A stretch of 64,000 nt of DNA from Sphingomonas caeni (GCF_026013415.1 NZ_JAPDOK010000005.1:1-64000), one strand, 5' to 3'. Positions 51,168 through 60,325 are shown, counted from the first letter of the stretch. The notes: generated by a model not told the origin, from the letters alone. Translations and numbers: made by a program.

Positions 51168-52348
51168 ACGCCTCCCATCACGCGTGCATGGAGCGGGTTG
51201 AACCCGATCCGGTAAACCAGTTCGGCCGGGCTCTCGATATCCCAGATCGCGAGATCGCAGGCCTTGCCCATTTCGAGCGTGCCCAGATCGTCGAGCCCAA
51301 GCGCGCGCGCGGCGTTGCGCGTCACGCCGGCCAGGCATTCCTCGACCGTCAGGCGGAACAGCGTCGCCCCCATGTTCATCACCAGCAGCGGCGAGGTCAG
51401 CGGCGACGTGCCCGGATTGCAATCGGTCGCGAGCGCGATCGGCACCCCCGCCGCGCGCAGCATTTCGACCGGCGGGAGCTTCGTCTCGCGCATGAAATAG
51501 AACGCCCCGGGCAGCAGCACCGCGACCGTCCCCGCCGCCGCCATCGCGGCGACGCCGGCCTGGTCGAGATACTCCAGATGGTCCGCCGAAAGCGCAGCAT
51601 GGCGCGCAGCAATCGCCGCGCCCTGGCTGTTCGAAAGCTGTTCGGCATGGAGCTTGACCGGCAGGCCATGCGCACGCGCCGCCGCGAAAATCCGGTCGGT
51701 CTGCGCGGGCGAGAAACCGATCCCCTCGCAATAGGCATCGACCGCATCGGCGAGCCCGCCGAGCGCCGGGATCATCGTGCCGCAGATCAGATCGACATAG
51801 GCCTCGGGATCGTCGCGATATTCGGGCGGCACCGCATGCGCGCCGAGGAAAGTCGTGCGCACCCGCACCCCGCGCGCTTCGCCCAGCGCCCGCGCGGCGC
51901 GGAGCATCTTCAACTCGTCGTCAAGCGTCAGGCCATAGCCTGACTTGATCTCGACCGTCGTCACGCCCTCGGCCATCAGCGCATCGAGGCGGGGCAGGCT
52001 CTCCGTGACCAGCTCGGCCTCGCTCGCCGCGCGGGTGGCCTGCATCGTCGAGACGATCCCGCCCCCTGCCCGCGCAATCTCCTCATAGGTCGCGCCCTGC
52101 AGCCGCAATTCGAACTCGCGCGCGCGGTTGCCGGCATGGATGAGATGGGTGTGGCAATCGATCAGCCCCGGGGTGATCCATCGGCCATCGCAATCGACGA
52201 TCTCGGCGGCATCGGGCGCCCCCGCCTCAGGCCCGGCATAGGCGATCCGCCCATCCTTCGCCGCGACCGCGCCCCGTTCCACCACCCCCGCGCCGCTCAT
52301 CGTCGCCAGACGCGCATTCTTCCAGAGCCGGTCCGCGGGAGTCGCCAT
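51164..52348 (-). CDS. hutI: Imidazolonepropionase
   Basis: A 394-residue amidohydrolase-fold enzyme opening imidazolonepropionate to formiminoglutamate. Metal ligands lie in [13 protein letters not shown] and [10 protein letters not shown], with a conserved [12 protein letters not shown]. It is the first gene of the four-gene minus-strand hut operon; each junction is a 4-base ATGA overlap. The promoter must lie in the 47-base gap to hutF, over the palindrome at 52374-52393. Confidence 0.95.
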   Translation of the reverse strand: MATPADRLWKNARLATMSGAGVVERGAVAAKDGRIAYAGPEAGAPDAAEIVDCDGRWITPGLIDCHTHLIHAGNRAREFELRLQGATYEEIARAGGGIVSTMQATRAASEAELVTESLPRLDALMAEGVTTVEIKSGYGLTLDDELKMLRAARALGEARGVRVRTTFLGAHAVPPEYRDDPEAYVDLICGTMIPALGGLADAVDAYCEGIGFSPAQTDRIFAAARAHGLPVKLHAEQLSNSQGAAIAARHAALSADHLEYLDQAGVAAMAAAGTVAVLLPGAFYFMRETKLPPVEMLRAAGVPIALATDCNPGTSPLTSPLLVMNMGATLFRLTVEECLAGVTRNAARALGLDDLGTLEMGKACDLAIWDIESPAELVYRIGFNPLHARVMGGV

Positions 52349-52373
52349 GCAGGCGGGTGTTGGACAATGTGCC

Positions 52374-52393
52374 GAATATGTCTAGACATATTC
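52374..52393. promoter_or_regulatory. Perfect 20-bp palindrome between hutI and hutF, candidate HutC operator
   Basis: GAATATGTCTAGACATATTC is identical to its own reverse complement. Its core GTCTAGAC fits the GTnTAnAC pattern of GntR/HutC-family operators. It sits 26 bases upstream of hutI and 3 bases upstream of the hutF ATG, so one site could control both divergent transcripts. HutC is encoded at the end of the plus-strand pair. Binding is inferred, not shown. Confidence 0.75.
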
Positions 52394-52395
52394 GC

Positions 52396-53685
52396 ATGAA
52401 CCTCTGGTTTGAAACCGCGTGGATCGCCGGGGAATGGGCCGATCGCGTCCGCGTGACCGCGAGCGGCGCTACCGCGGACAGCGACCCCCAGTCCGGCGAC
52501 GAGCGCCACGCCATCGGCATTCCCGGCCTGCCCAATGTCCACAGCCATGCCTTCCAGCGCGGCATGGCGGGGCTCGCCGAAGCGCGCGGACCCGGCAGCG
52601 ACGATTTCTGGTCGTGGCGCGAACTGATGTATCGCTTCGTCGACCGGCTCTCTCCCGACGATCTCGAGGCGATCGCCGCCCAGGCCTATGCCGAGATGCT
52701 CGAGAGCGGCTTCACCCGCGTCGGCGAATTCCACTATCTCCACCACGCACCCGACGGGCGTCCCTATGCCGATCCCGCGGAGATGGCCGCGCGCATCGCC
52801 GCCGCCGCCGAGGATACCGGCATCGGCCTCACACTCCTGCCGGTCTTCTACGCGCATGGCGGTTTTGGCGGCGCGCCCGCGGGCGAGGCGCAGCGGCGCT
52901 TCCTCAATACGCCCGACAGTTTCGCGAGGCTGATCGAATCCGCGTGCGGGCTGACCGATATCGTCGGCATCGCTCCGCACAGCCTGCGCGCGGTCATGCC
53001 CGATGAGCTCCGTGCGATCCTGCCGCTCGGCGGGCCGATCCATATCCATATCGCCGAGCAGGTGAAGGAAGTCGTTGACTGCGAGGCCTGGAGCGGCAGG
53101 CGCCCAGTCGAATGGCTGCTCGGCGAAATGCCCGTCGGACCGGACTGGACCCTCGTCCACGCCACCCATGTCACCGACGCCGAACGCACCGCGCTCGCGG
53201 CGAGCGGCGCGGTGGCGGGCCTCTGCCCGATCACCGAAGCCAATCTCGGCGACGGCATCTTCCCTGCAGCAGCGTATCTCGACGAAGGCGGGCTGATCGG
53301 CGTTGGCAGCGATTCCAATGTCCGCATCGACGCTGCCGAGGAACTCCGCCTGCTCGAATATGGCCAGCGCCTCACCTCCCGCGCCCGCAATGTCCTCGCC
53401 GCCGCCGGCCGTTCAACCGGCGCGCGGCTGTTCGACGCCGCGCTCACGGGTGGCCGCAAGAGCCTCGGCGCCACCGACGATAGCTGGGTCTCGCTCAACC
53501 CCGCCGACCCCGCCTTCGCCAACCGCAGCGGCGATGCGATCCTCGACAGCTGGATCTTTGCCGCCCACGCGCCGGTCGATTGCGTCTGGCTTAACGGCGA
53601 GAAGCTGGTCGCGAACGGCCGCCACATCCATGCCGACGCCATCGCCACCCGCTATCGCGCCACCCTCGCCCGCCTGCTCGCATGA
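52396..53685 (+). CDS. hutF: Formimidoylglutamate deiminase
   Basis: A 429-residue amidohydrolase-fold deiminase that turns formiminoglutamate into N-formylglutamate and ammonia. Signatures are LPNVHSHAFQRGMAGLAEAR, FWSWRELMYRFVDRL, IHIHIAEQVKEV and the late metal ligand in LIGVGSDSNVRID. The start used is ATG 52396, just after the operator palindrome; in-frame GTG 52357 or ATG 52378 would put the operator inside the coding region. No clear ribosome site precedes 52396, so leaderless translation is possible. Confidence 0.92.
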   Translation: MNLWFETAWIAGEWADRVRVTASGATADSDPQSGDERHAIGIPGLPNVHSHAFQRGMAGLAEARGPGSDDFWSWRELMYRFVDRLSPDDLEAIAAQAYAEMLESGFTRVGEFHYLHHAPDGRPYADPAEMAARIAAAAEDTGIGLTLLPVFYAHGGFGGAPAGEAQRRFLNTPDSFARLIESACGLTDIVGIAPHSLRAVMPDELRAILPLGGPIHIHIAEQVKEVVDCEAWSGRRPVEWLLGEMPVGPDWTLVHATHVTDAERTALAASGAVAGLCPITEANLGDGIFPAAAYLDEGGLIGVGSDSNVRIDAAEELRLLEYGQRLTSRARNVLAAAGRSTGARLFDAALTGGRKSLGATDDSWVSLNPADPAFANRSGDAILDSWIFAAHAPVDCVWLNGEKLVANGRHIHADAIATRYRATLARLLA

Positions 53686-54368
53686 CGATCGAGGCGCGCA
53701 TCCATGACCAGATCGAGGCGCGCATCCGCTCGGGCGAATGGGTGCCGGGCACGCGCATCCCGTTCGAGCATGAGCTGGTCGCCGAGCATGGCTGCGCGCG
53801 CGCGACGGTCAACAAGGCGCTCAGCCGCCTCGCACGCGAAGGGCTGATCGAGCGCCGCCGCCGCGCGGGCTCGTTCGTCGCGCGCCCGCATATCCGTTCG
53901 GCGGTGATCGGCGTGCCCGATATCGGCCTGCTGCTCCGCGCGCGCGGCGAGCCCTATGACTGGCAGCTCGCCGATCGCGGGATCGGCCCCGAGGCTCCCG
54001 AGCCCGGCATGCCGCGCGGCCGCTGGCTGAAGCTGGCGGGAACCCATCTCGCGGCCGCCAGCCCGTTCGGATGGGAACAGCGCTGGATCCATCTCGGCAC
54101 CGTGCCCGAGGCCGAGCGGATCGACTTCGCCGCGCAGGCCCCCGGCACCTGGCTGCTCGGCCATGTCCCGTGGAGCGACGCGCGCCACCGGATCAGCGCG
54201 GTCTCCGCCTCTCCCGCCACCGCGCGCCGGCTCGGCCTCGCCACCGGTACCGCCTGCCTGCAGGTCGAGCGCTGGACATGGCGCCAGGGCGCGCCCGTCA
54301 CCTTCGTCCGCCAGAGTTTCCCCGGCGACCGCTACGACTTGGTCGAGGATTTCGCGCCGGGCGGCTGA
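53682..54368 (+). CDS. hutC: Histidine utilisation repressor, GntR family
   Basis: A 228-residue regulator with an N-terminal winged helix (about 1-70: IRSGEWVPGTRIPFEHELVA, then the recognition helix ARATVNKALSRLAREGLIERR) and a C-terminal UTRA ligand domain. HutC represses hut genes until urocanate accumulates. It overlaps the hutF stop by 4 bases and is followed by a GC-rich hairpin. The likely target is the palindrome at 52374-52393. Confidence 0.92.
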   Translation: MTIEARIHDQIEARIRSGEWVPGTRIPFEHELVAEHGCARATVNKALSRLAREGLIERRRRAGSFVARPHIRSAVIGVPDIGLLLRARGEPYDWQLADRGIGPEAPEPGMPRGRWLKLAGTHLAAASPFGWEQRWIHLGTVPEAERIDFAAQAPGTWLLGHVPWSDARHRISAVSASPATARRLGLATGTACLQVERWTWRQGAPVTFVRQSFPGDRYDLVEDFAPGG

Positions 54369-54376
54369 AACGAAAA

Positions 54377-54402
54377 CGCCCGGACCGTTACCGGCCCGGG
54401 CG
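54377..54402. terminator. Hairpin terminator between convergent hutC and beta-helix gene
   Basis: CGCCCGG (54377-54383) pairs with CCGGGCG (54396-54402). On the minus strand the stem is followed by TTTTCGTTT, a good intrinsic terminator for the beta-helix gene; on the plus strand it lacks a U-run and may still slow hutC readthrough. Confidence 0.7.
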
Positions 54403-54426
54403 CAATCGATCCGACAGGCCGAGCGC

Positions 54427-55446
54427 TTACTGCTGCGCGACCGGGCCCGAGAAGGCGCCGTCGGCGGCGGCGGCGGCATTGTTGAAGTTGCCGTTGAGAA
54501 AGTTGTTGCCATAGCTTTGCACGGCGGCGCTGTTCGCCGCGGTGACGCCGGCGCTGACGCCGGCGGCGCTGGAGCCATTGTTGGTGATCGTGGTGGTGGC
54601 GAAGCGTGCCGACACGCCCGAGCCGTTGCCGAACACGCCGTTATTGCCGTTGTTCGCGACGATCGTGTTGGTGACGCTCATGTTGATCGTGCCGGTGCCC
54701 GCGGGCGCCTTGATCAGCATGCCGACCGCGCTGTTGCTGAACGTGCTGTTCGAAACCTGCGCGTTGATCTTGGTGCCGGTCGTGCCGGTCAGATCGAGGC
54801 GAAGGCCGGCATTGGCGTTGGCGGTCACGCGGCTGTTGGTGATGGTGACGGTCGCGGTGCCGCTGTTCCCCGGGGCGATCTTGATCGCGCCCGTGGTGGC
54901 GTTGCCGCTGGTGCCGCTATCCTGGACGACGACATTGTCGAGATTCAGGAACGAGGTCTTGCCGACGCCGGGCGTGAAGCTGATTCCCTGCGTGCCCTGG
55001 CCCTTGATCGTGGTGTTGCGGACATGAAGGCCAGCGCCATTGAGGAAGGTGATGCCGTTGGTGCCGGGGTTGCTCTGCAGCGCGAGAATGTCGAGGCCGC
55101 TCAGCGTCACCACGTCGGTGTCGGCAGCATTGATGATGACGCCGTTGAAGCCGGTGTTCAGGACGCCGCCTTCGGTGTAATCGCAGATGATCGACATCGA
55201 CTTGGTGATCGTCACCGCGCCGAACCCGCCGGGATCGAGGCAGTTGATCTCGCCGCCCGCTGCGGTCTTCGAGATGGCGCCGGCGAAGGTCTTGCAAGGC
55301 GCCGTGCGGCTGCACGGATTGGCGTCGTCGCCCACGCCCGAAACCCAGGTGCGCGTCGCTTGCGCATAGGCCGGCGCGGCATCCAGCACGCCCATTCCAA
55401 GCACTGCAGCGCCGATCATCAACGCACGCTTGTCGAACGAAATCAT
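54427..55446 (-). CDS. Secreted right-handed beta-helix protein (paralogue 1)
   Basis: A 339-residue exported protein: signal peptide ending AAPAYAQ, a short conserved domain ATRTWVSGVGDDANPCSRTA with a Cys pair, PCKTFAGAISKTAAGGEINC, then repeated Asn/Thr/Gly-rich strands (NTTIKGQG, TITNSRVTANANAGL, SNSTFSNSAVGM) typical of parallel beta-helices such as pectate-lyase-like folds. No catalytic residues are recognised. It lies 164 bases downstream of a paralogue with the same architecture. Function may be adhesion, or carbohydrate binding or cleavage; not determinable here. Confidence 0.72.
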   Translation of the reverse strand: MISFDKRALMIGAAVLGMGVLDAAPAYAQATRTWVSGVGDDANPCSRTAPCKTFAGAISKTAAGGEINCLDPGGFGAVTITKSMSIICDYTEGGVLNTGFNGVIINAADTDVVTLSGLDILALQSNPGTNGITFLNGAGLHVRNTTIKGQGTQGISFTPGVGKTSFLNLDNVVVQDSGTSGNATTGAIKIAPGNSGTATVTITNSRVTANANAGLRLDLTGTTGTKINAQVSNSTFSNSAVGMLIKAPAGTGTINMSVTNTIVANNGNNGVFGNGSGVSARFATTTITNNGSSAAGVSAGVTAANSAAVQSYGNNFLNGNFNNAAAAADGAFSGPVAQQ

Positions 55447-55559
55447 GGAAATCCCCTTCCGAAATAGCATTCTGCCTCCCAGCAGATGCTCTGGCCGGAT
55501 TCCCATAACTCAAACCGCGAAGAAATGCGCGATTTTTTAACCTTGATCGAAAGCAAGGC

Positions 55560-55583
55560 TCCCCGGGGATTTAACCCCGGGGA
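55560..55583. terminator. Hairpin downstream of the second beta-helix gene
   Basis: TCCCCGGGG (55560-55568) pairs with CCCCGGGGA (55575-55583) around a six-base ATTTAA loop. It follows the stop of the minus-strand gene at 55611 by 28 bases. The 8-bp GC stem is strong, although no clean U-run follows. Confidence 0.6.
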
Positions 55584-55610
55584 ACAATCACTTTGGTACT
55601 TCGCGAGCGA

Positions 55611-56621
55611 TCAGTGGAGGATGATCGTTCCCGAGAAGGCACCATTCGACAGCGTGTTGGTATTATTGAAATTGCCGTCGAGCACGTTCGTGCCATAGCT
55701 CGACAGCGTTGCGCCGCCGACCGCGTTCACGCCGGTGACCGCAGCCGCCGAGCCTGAGCCGTTGCCGGTGATCGTGCTGGTCCCGAAGCGCCCCGTGGCG
55801 CCGGTGCCGTTGCCGACCACGCCACTGTTGGCGTTGCCCGAGAACACCGATCCGGTGACGCTCGCATCGATGATGCCGGTACCCGCGGGCGCCTTCAGGA
55901 TGATGCCCACGCCGCTGTTGGTGAACTGGCTGTTGGTCACCTGGGCGTTGATCCGGGCGCCGGTGATGCCGGTGATGTCGAGACGCAACCCGACATTGAC
56001 GTTGCCCGACGCGCGAACATTGTTGAGCATGACGTTGGCAGTGACGTTGGCGGCCGGGGTGACGCGGATCGTGCCGGTGGTGGCATCGCCCACGGTGCCG
56101 TTGCCGATCAGGATCACATCGTCGAGATTCATCGTCGCGGCGGTCGTTTGCGGCTGGAAGGTGATGCCGTTCGTCGCAAAGCCCTTGATCGTCGTGTTAC
56201 GCACATTGAGCACGCCGCCGTTGAGGAAGTTGATGCCGTGCGTGCCCGGAACAGTGCTCGGCCCGAAGATGTCGAGTCCGCTGATCGTCACCACATCCGT
56301 GGAAGCCGCATTGACGACGATCCCGCTCGTGCTTGCAACCAGCACGCCCGCCTCGACATCGTCGCAGATGATCGAGATCGCCTTGGTGATCGTCACGCCG
56401 CCGAAGCCGCCCGGATCGATGCAGTTGATCTCGCCGCCTGCGGCGGTCTTCGAGATCGTGCCCTGGAGGGTCTTGCACGGCGCGGTGCGGCTGCACGGAT
56501 TGGCGTCGTCGCCCACACCCGACATCCAGGTGCGCGTCGCCTGCGCGCAAGCCGGCGAGGCGGCCAGCAATCCGCCCGCCAGCATCGCGGCGGCGGTGGT
56601 CATCAGCTTGATCTTGGTCAT
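55611..56621 (-). CDS. Secreted right-handed beta-helix protein (paralogue 2)
   Basis: A 336-residue paralogue of the protein at 54427-55446. It has a signal peptide (AMLAGGLLAASPACAQ), the same ATRTWMSGVGDDANPCSRTA block with matching Cys spacing, GGEINCIDPGGFGGVTITKA, and a long series of beta-helix turns. The two differ in many repeat positions, so the duplication is old. The gene has its own upstream region toward the RiPP genes; it is divergent from the PqqD-like gene at 56809. Function is unknown. Confidence 0.72.
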   Translation of the reverse strand: MTKIKLMTTAAAMLAGGLLAASPACAQATRTWMSGVGDDANPCSRTAPCKTLQGTISKTAAGGEINCIDPGGFGGVTITKAISIICDDVEAGVLVASTSGIVVNAASTDVVTISGLDIFGPSTVPGTHGINFLNGGVLNVRNTTIKGFATNGITFQPQTTAATMNLDDVILIGNGTVGDATTGTIRVTPAANVTANVMLNNVRASGNVNVGLRLDITGITGARINAQVTNSQFTNSGVGIILKAPAGTGIIDASVTGSVFSGNANSGVVGNGTGATGRFGTSTITGNGSGSAAAVTGVNAVGGATLSSYGTNVLDGNFNNTNTLSNGAFSGTIILH

Positions 56622-56808
56622 CGCGAACTCCGGCTTGGTTAATTTTTGCCGGCGGCAGGATAGTCGTTACGGGGGCGGCGAGCGAGCAAAGAGTTTTCCA
56701 TGTTTCTGGTATGTTACCGGAACGCCTCCCGCGCGCGCGGTTGTCGCGCGATTGTGGCGCCCGCCGGGCCTTGCTAGGCGTCCGGCACCTCGCACCGGAA
56801 CCGCCCCC

Positions 56809-57072
56809 TTGCTCAGCGTCGCGCCGTACATCAGTTGGAACAATGTCGAGGGCGAGCTTGCGCTCTTCGATACGCGCAGCGGCGCCTATCACGCGCTCAA
56901 TGCGAGCGGCGCGGCGATCTGGCGAGCGCTCGCTTCGGGCAAGGGCGAGGCGGAGACCGTCGATGCCCTCGCCGCCGCGCACGACGCGACGCGCGAGGCG
57001 ATCGCCGACGCGGTCCGCACCTTCATCGCCGATGCGCTCGCGCGCGGGCTGCTGGTGGAGCGCGCCGCTTGA
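56809..57072 (+). CDS. PqqD-like protein, candidate RiPP recognition element (B1)
   Basis: An 87-residue protein of the PqqD fold. The typical pattern is GELALFDTRSGAYHALNASG followed by AAIWRALASG and a three-helix tail (FIADALARGLLVE). In lasso and other RiPP systems such proteins bind the leader and deliver the precursor to the cyclase. The TTG at 56809 was chosen because the fold starts there; no ATG or GTG fits and the ribosome site is weak. It is directly coupled to the cyclase by a TTGA overlap. Confidence 0.8.
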   Translation: MLSVAPYISWNNVEGELALFDTRSGAYHALNASGAAIWRALASGKGEAETVDALAAAHDATREAIADAVRTFIADALARGLLVERAA

Positions 57073-58964
57073 GCGCGATCGCCGGCGCCGTGTTCGCGGA
57101 CGGGCGCGACATGACCCCGGCATTGCTCGCTTCGATGGCCGAGGCGATGCCGGTGCGCGGCTTCGACGGAATCAGCCACTGGCATGACGGCCCCGCGGGG
57201 ATGATCCGGTTCCATCATGCCGCGACGCCCGAGGCGGTGGGCGAGGTTCAGCCGCTCCGAGGCCCTTCCGGCGCGGTGATCGCGTTCGACGGGCGGCTCG
57301 ATAACCGGGTTGATCTGCTCGCTTTGCTCGGGCCGCGCGGAGCCGGACTGGCCGATGCGCCCGACGTCGCGATCGCGCTCGCCCTGTTCGAGGCGCGCGG
57401 CGAGGATTTCGTCCAGGCGCTGGTCGGCGACTGGGCGATGGCGATTTGGCAGCCGGAGCCGCGCCGCCTCTTCTGCGCGCGCTCGCCGGGCGGCTGGCGG
57501 CCGTTCCTGTGGACCTTCGACGGCAAGACCTTCGGCTTCGCCACCGAACCGCGCGCGCTGGTCGTCGGGCTCGGGCTCGAGCGGCGGCTCAACCAGGGCG
57601 CGATCGGCGAGATGATGGCGGCGCGCTTCGTCACCAATACCGAGACCTTCTGGGACGGCGTCCAGCGCCTCGGCCAGGGCGGCGCGCTCGCGTTCGAGAA
57701 GGGCGCGGTGCGGACCTGGCAATGGCACACGGGGCCGTTCGAGGACCTGTCGCACCTTTCCGAGACCGACCTGATCGACAAGTTCCGCGAGACGCTCGAC
57801 ACCGCGTTGATCTCAGCGATGCGGAGCAATACCGCGGTCAGCTCGCATCTCTCGGGCGGGCTCGATTCCTCGACCGTCGTCGCGCGGCTGACCGAGTTGC
57901 ACCGTGCCGGACGCGTCGCGAGCCAGGTCAACGCCGTCACCGCGCGCTTCCCCGGCGAGAGCCAGGACGAGACCGAATGGAGCCAAGCGGTCGAGAAGCA
58001 TCTGGGCATCGCCGCGCGGGTCACCGCCGCCGACCCCTATCCGCTGGACGACGCGCGGCGCTGGACCGCCGAGACGTTCCAGCTGCCGCTGCGCCCCAAT
58101 GTCCATGACACCACCACCGCCGCCTTCCGCATGCTCCAGCAGGGCGGCGAGCGCGTACTGCTCACCGGCGAGGGCGGCGACGACTGGATGGCGGGCAATT
58201 TCGGCTATCTGCCCGACATGCTGATGCGCGGGGACCTGGTCGGGCTGTTCCGCCAGGCGATGACGCAATTCCCCGCCGAGCCCGTCCATGTGCGCCTGCG
58301 CCGCACCGCCTTCCTCGCCGCGGCGCCGGTGTTCAGCCGCTCCTATCGCGCCAAGTTCCTGAAGCCGCATCTCGTTCTCGATCCGCCGATGCCCGATTTC
58401 ATCCGCGCCGATTGGGCCGCGCGGATCGGGCTCGCCGATCGCTGGGCGAACACCCCGCCCCCGGTCGATCCGCCGGGCTTCGCGCAGAAGCAGCGCTACG
58501 CGACCTTCACCCATGCGCGGCGCCACATCGCCCACGACACGATCCTCGCCGCCGCGGAGCGTCACGGCGTCGAAATGCGTCACCCGCTCCACGATCTGCG
58601 CCTCGCCAATTTCTTCATGGGGGTGCCGGGCTGGATGCTGCGGCGCAACGGCGAGAAGAAATACATATTGCGCGAGGCGATGCGCGGGACGCTGACCGAA
58701 AAGGTCCGCACGCGGCAGGACAAGGCGGTGTTCATCACCAGCCTGGTCGATGCGATCGAGGACCGCTTCGCCGAATGTCCGCCGCAGCAGCTGATCCCGG
58801 CGCGAATGGGCTGGATCGACGGCGACCGGGTCGAGGCGATGTTCGCGCCGGCGCGCGAATGGCGGCGCGCGGGATCGCCCGGGCCGCTCACCCGCACGCG
58901 GATCGGGCCGGTCTGGTTCATCGTCGCGATGGACCTGTGGCTCGAACACGCATTCGGGCTATAG
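57069..58964 (+). CDS. Asparagine-synthetase-like RiPP macrolactam cyclase
   Basis: A 631-residue asparagine-synthetase-fold protein. The N-terminal half (about 1-200) resembles the glutaminase domain but begins SAIAGAVF with Ser instead of the essential N-terminal Cys, so glutamine hydrolysis is not expected. The C-terminal synthetase half has the ATP PP-loop SSHLSGGLDSSTVVARL and, later, LLTGEGGDDWMAG. This combination, with neighbouring PqqD and precursor genes, is that of lasso-peptide cyclases, which adenylate an Asp/Glu side chain of the core. TTG 57069 overlaps the PqqD stop (TTGA); a longer frame upstream covers the PqqD gene and is rejected. Confidence 0.85.
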   Translation: MSAIAGAVFADGRDMTPALLASMAEAMPVRGFDGISHWHDGPAGMIRFHHAATPEAVGEVQPLRGPSGAVIAFDGRLDNRVDLLALLGPRGAGLADAPDVAIALALFEARGEDFVQALVGDWAMAIWQPEPRRLFCARSPGGWRPFLWTFDGKTFGFATEPRALVVGLGLERRLNQGAIGEMMAARFVTNTETFWDGVQRLGQGGALAFEKGAVRTWQWHTGPFEDLSHLSETDLIDKFRETLDTALISAMRSNTAVSSHLSGGLDSSTVVARLTELHRAGRVASQVNAVTARFPGESQDETEWSQAVEKHLGIAARVTAADPYPLDDARRWTAETFQLPLRPNVHDTTTAAFRMLQQGGERVLLTGEGGDDWMAGNFGYLPDMLMRGDLVGLFRQAMTQFPAEPVHVRLRRTAFLAAAPVFSRSYRAKFLKPHLVLDPPMPDFIRADWAARIGLADRWANTPPPVDPPGFAQKQRYATFTHARRHIAHDTILAAAERHGVEMRHPLHDLRLANFFMGVPGWMLRRNGEKKYILREAMRGTLTEKVRTRQDKAVFITSLVDAIEDRFAECPPQQLIPARMGWIDGDRVEAMFAPAREWRRAGSPGPLTRTRIGPVWFIVAMDLWLEHAFGL

Positions 58965-58990
58965 CCCCGCGCGAGCCACGAGAGAATCGC

Positions 58991-59272
58991 ATGTCCGCCC
59001 TCACCGACACCAGCATCGCCGCCCGCGCGGACAACAAGGTCGCCGCCGATCTGGGCGAGCAGACCGTGATCATGGACATTGAGAGCGGCTATTATTTCCA
59101 GCTCAACCAATCGGGCGCGGCGATCTGGGGGCAGCTGGAAACGCCCATGGCGCTGGCCGAGATCTGCGCCCGGCTGAAGGCGAGGTTCGAGGTGGACGCG
59201 CAGACCTGCCGCGCCGAGGTCGGCGAATTCCTCGAATTGATGCGCGACAAGGGCCTCGTGACGATCCGCTAG
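58991..59272 (+). CDS. Second PqqD-like protein
   Basis: A 93-residue PqqD-fold protein: TVIMDIESGYYFQLNQSGAA followed by IWGQLETPMALAEICARLK, with a C-terminal helix pair. It starts at ATG 58991, 26 bases after the cyclase, with GAGAG just upstream. It is distinct from the copy at 56809 (little identity beyond the YY/H-x-L-N-x-S-G-AAIW core). Two separate PqqD proteins in one cluster is unusual and could mean separate leader handling for cyclisation and for a tailoring step; inference. Confidence 0.8.
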   Translation: MSALTDTSIAARADNKVAADLGEQTVIMDIESGYYFQLNQSGAAIWGQLETPMALAEICARLKARFEVDAQTCRAEVGEFLELMRDKGLVTIR

Positions 59273-59494
59273 GGTCTTTACGCCATTCGCTTTGGCTTGG
59301 GCTTCGGGGGCCAAGCCTTGCAATGTAGGATTTCGCCTGCTTGGCTGGCGCAGCCGGGCGCTCCGGCCGCTCTTTGACCCTATCGATCCTCACCTTGCGA
59401 ACTACGCGTTTCCCTCCCGGGAACCGCGCGGCGCAAAACATGCGCGATAGTGTGAAGCTAGTGTCAACTTTCACATGCTGGGACCGCGCTCCGC

Positions 59495-60325
59495 TCACGC
59501 CCGCTCCGTCCGCTCGCGAAGATAGCGCAGCACCCAGGCCTCGTTGCCCGCATCCGCCTGGCGCCGCATCCGCATCGGCGGCACCGCGGCGGCGCTGCCG
59601 AAATGGCCGAGCACGGTGCGCACGCTGCCTTCGTAATCGGCGGCAAGCTGTTCATAAGTGAGCGCCAGCGGGGCCGTGCCGGTCGCGGCGAAATAGTTGC
59701 GCCAATGGCCGTGGCAGAAATCGGAATAGGCGACATAGCCGTCGATCCGGTCGAAATCATAGGCGGCCGTTCCGATGGCCGGCTGCTCGCCCATATCGGG
59801 GACGATGCGGAACTGGCCGGTCTGGGTCGCGGCGAGCCCCGAAACCGCCTGACGCACCCGATCGATGCGCTCGAGATGGACATGCTCGGGGTTCGGGAAG
59901 GCTTGGGCGAGCACGGCCGCGATGGCGCGATAGTCGTCGGGCGTCACCGCATCGGGCGCGCGCCCGCGCAGCTCGCCGAAGCGTGCCGGATCGAGTTCCG
60001 CCGCCAGATCCTCGACGTCGCGCCAGAAGATCTTGACCGAGAGCGTCCCCGACGGATCGGTGCGATGCCGGTGCACCGCCGCGATCTGTTCGCGCAGCCC
60101 GTGCGTGCCCCAGCGCCCGGCGAGGCCGGGCAGGAAGCCCCGGTGGAAATATTCGAGCGGGCAGCCGAGCCCGCCCGCGAAATAGAGCGCTTCGCCGAGC
60201 AAGCTGCTCCCGGAGCGCGGATGGGTGGCGATCAGCAGCGTGCGGCGCGGCGGCCCTTCGCGCTCGGGATAGTCGTGCGCCGCGCCGGTCAGGTCATAGG
60301 GTTTGCGGCCGTCCGCCATCGTCAC
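59495..60325 (-). CDS. Stf0-type sulfotransferase
   Basis: A 276-residue sulfotransferase-like enzyme. The PAPS 5'-phosphosulfate loop is LLIATHPRSGSSLLGEALYF, as in Stf0/trehalose sulfotransferase-like proteins. Later segments include GTLSVKIFWRDVEDL and HVHLERIDRVRQAVSG (3'-phosphate binding), and LALTYEQLAADYEG. GTG 60325 overlaps the kinase stop (GTGA). The product of the putative precursor core has Thr and Ser hydroxyls that could accept sulfate; the acceptor is otherwise unknown. Confidence 0.82.
   Translation of the reverse strand: MTMADGRKPYDLTGAAHDYPEREGPPRRTLLIATHPRSGSSLLGEALYFAGGLGCPLEYFHRGFLPGLAGRWGTHGLREQIAAVHRHRTDPSGTLSVKIFWRDVEDLAAELDPARFGELRGRAPDAVTPDDYRAIAAVLAQAFPNPEHVHLERIDRVRQAVSGLAATQTGQFRIVPDMGEQPAIGTAAYDFDRIDGYVAYSDFCHGHWRNYFAATGTAPLALTYEQLAADYEGSVRTVLGHFGSAAAVPPMRMRRQADAGNEAWVLRYLRERTERA

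Noticed and set aside
56835-57068. N-terminal extension of the cyclase frame
   Set aside because: It overlaps the PqqD-like gene in another frame and is Arg/Ala-rich. The asparagine-synthetase fold begins at the TTG at 57069.
58991-59272. Second PqqD-like protein as the missing B2 leader peptidase
   Set aside because: At 93 residues it is too short and has only the PqqD fold; no Cys-His-Asp protease pattern is present.
59273-59494. Possible second precursor peptide in the gap between the convergent RiPP genes
   Set aside because: No open frame with a leader-like motif and a core carrying Asp or Glu at position 7-9 was seen.
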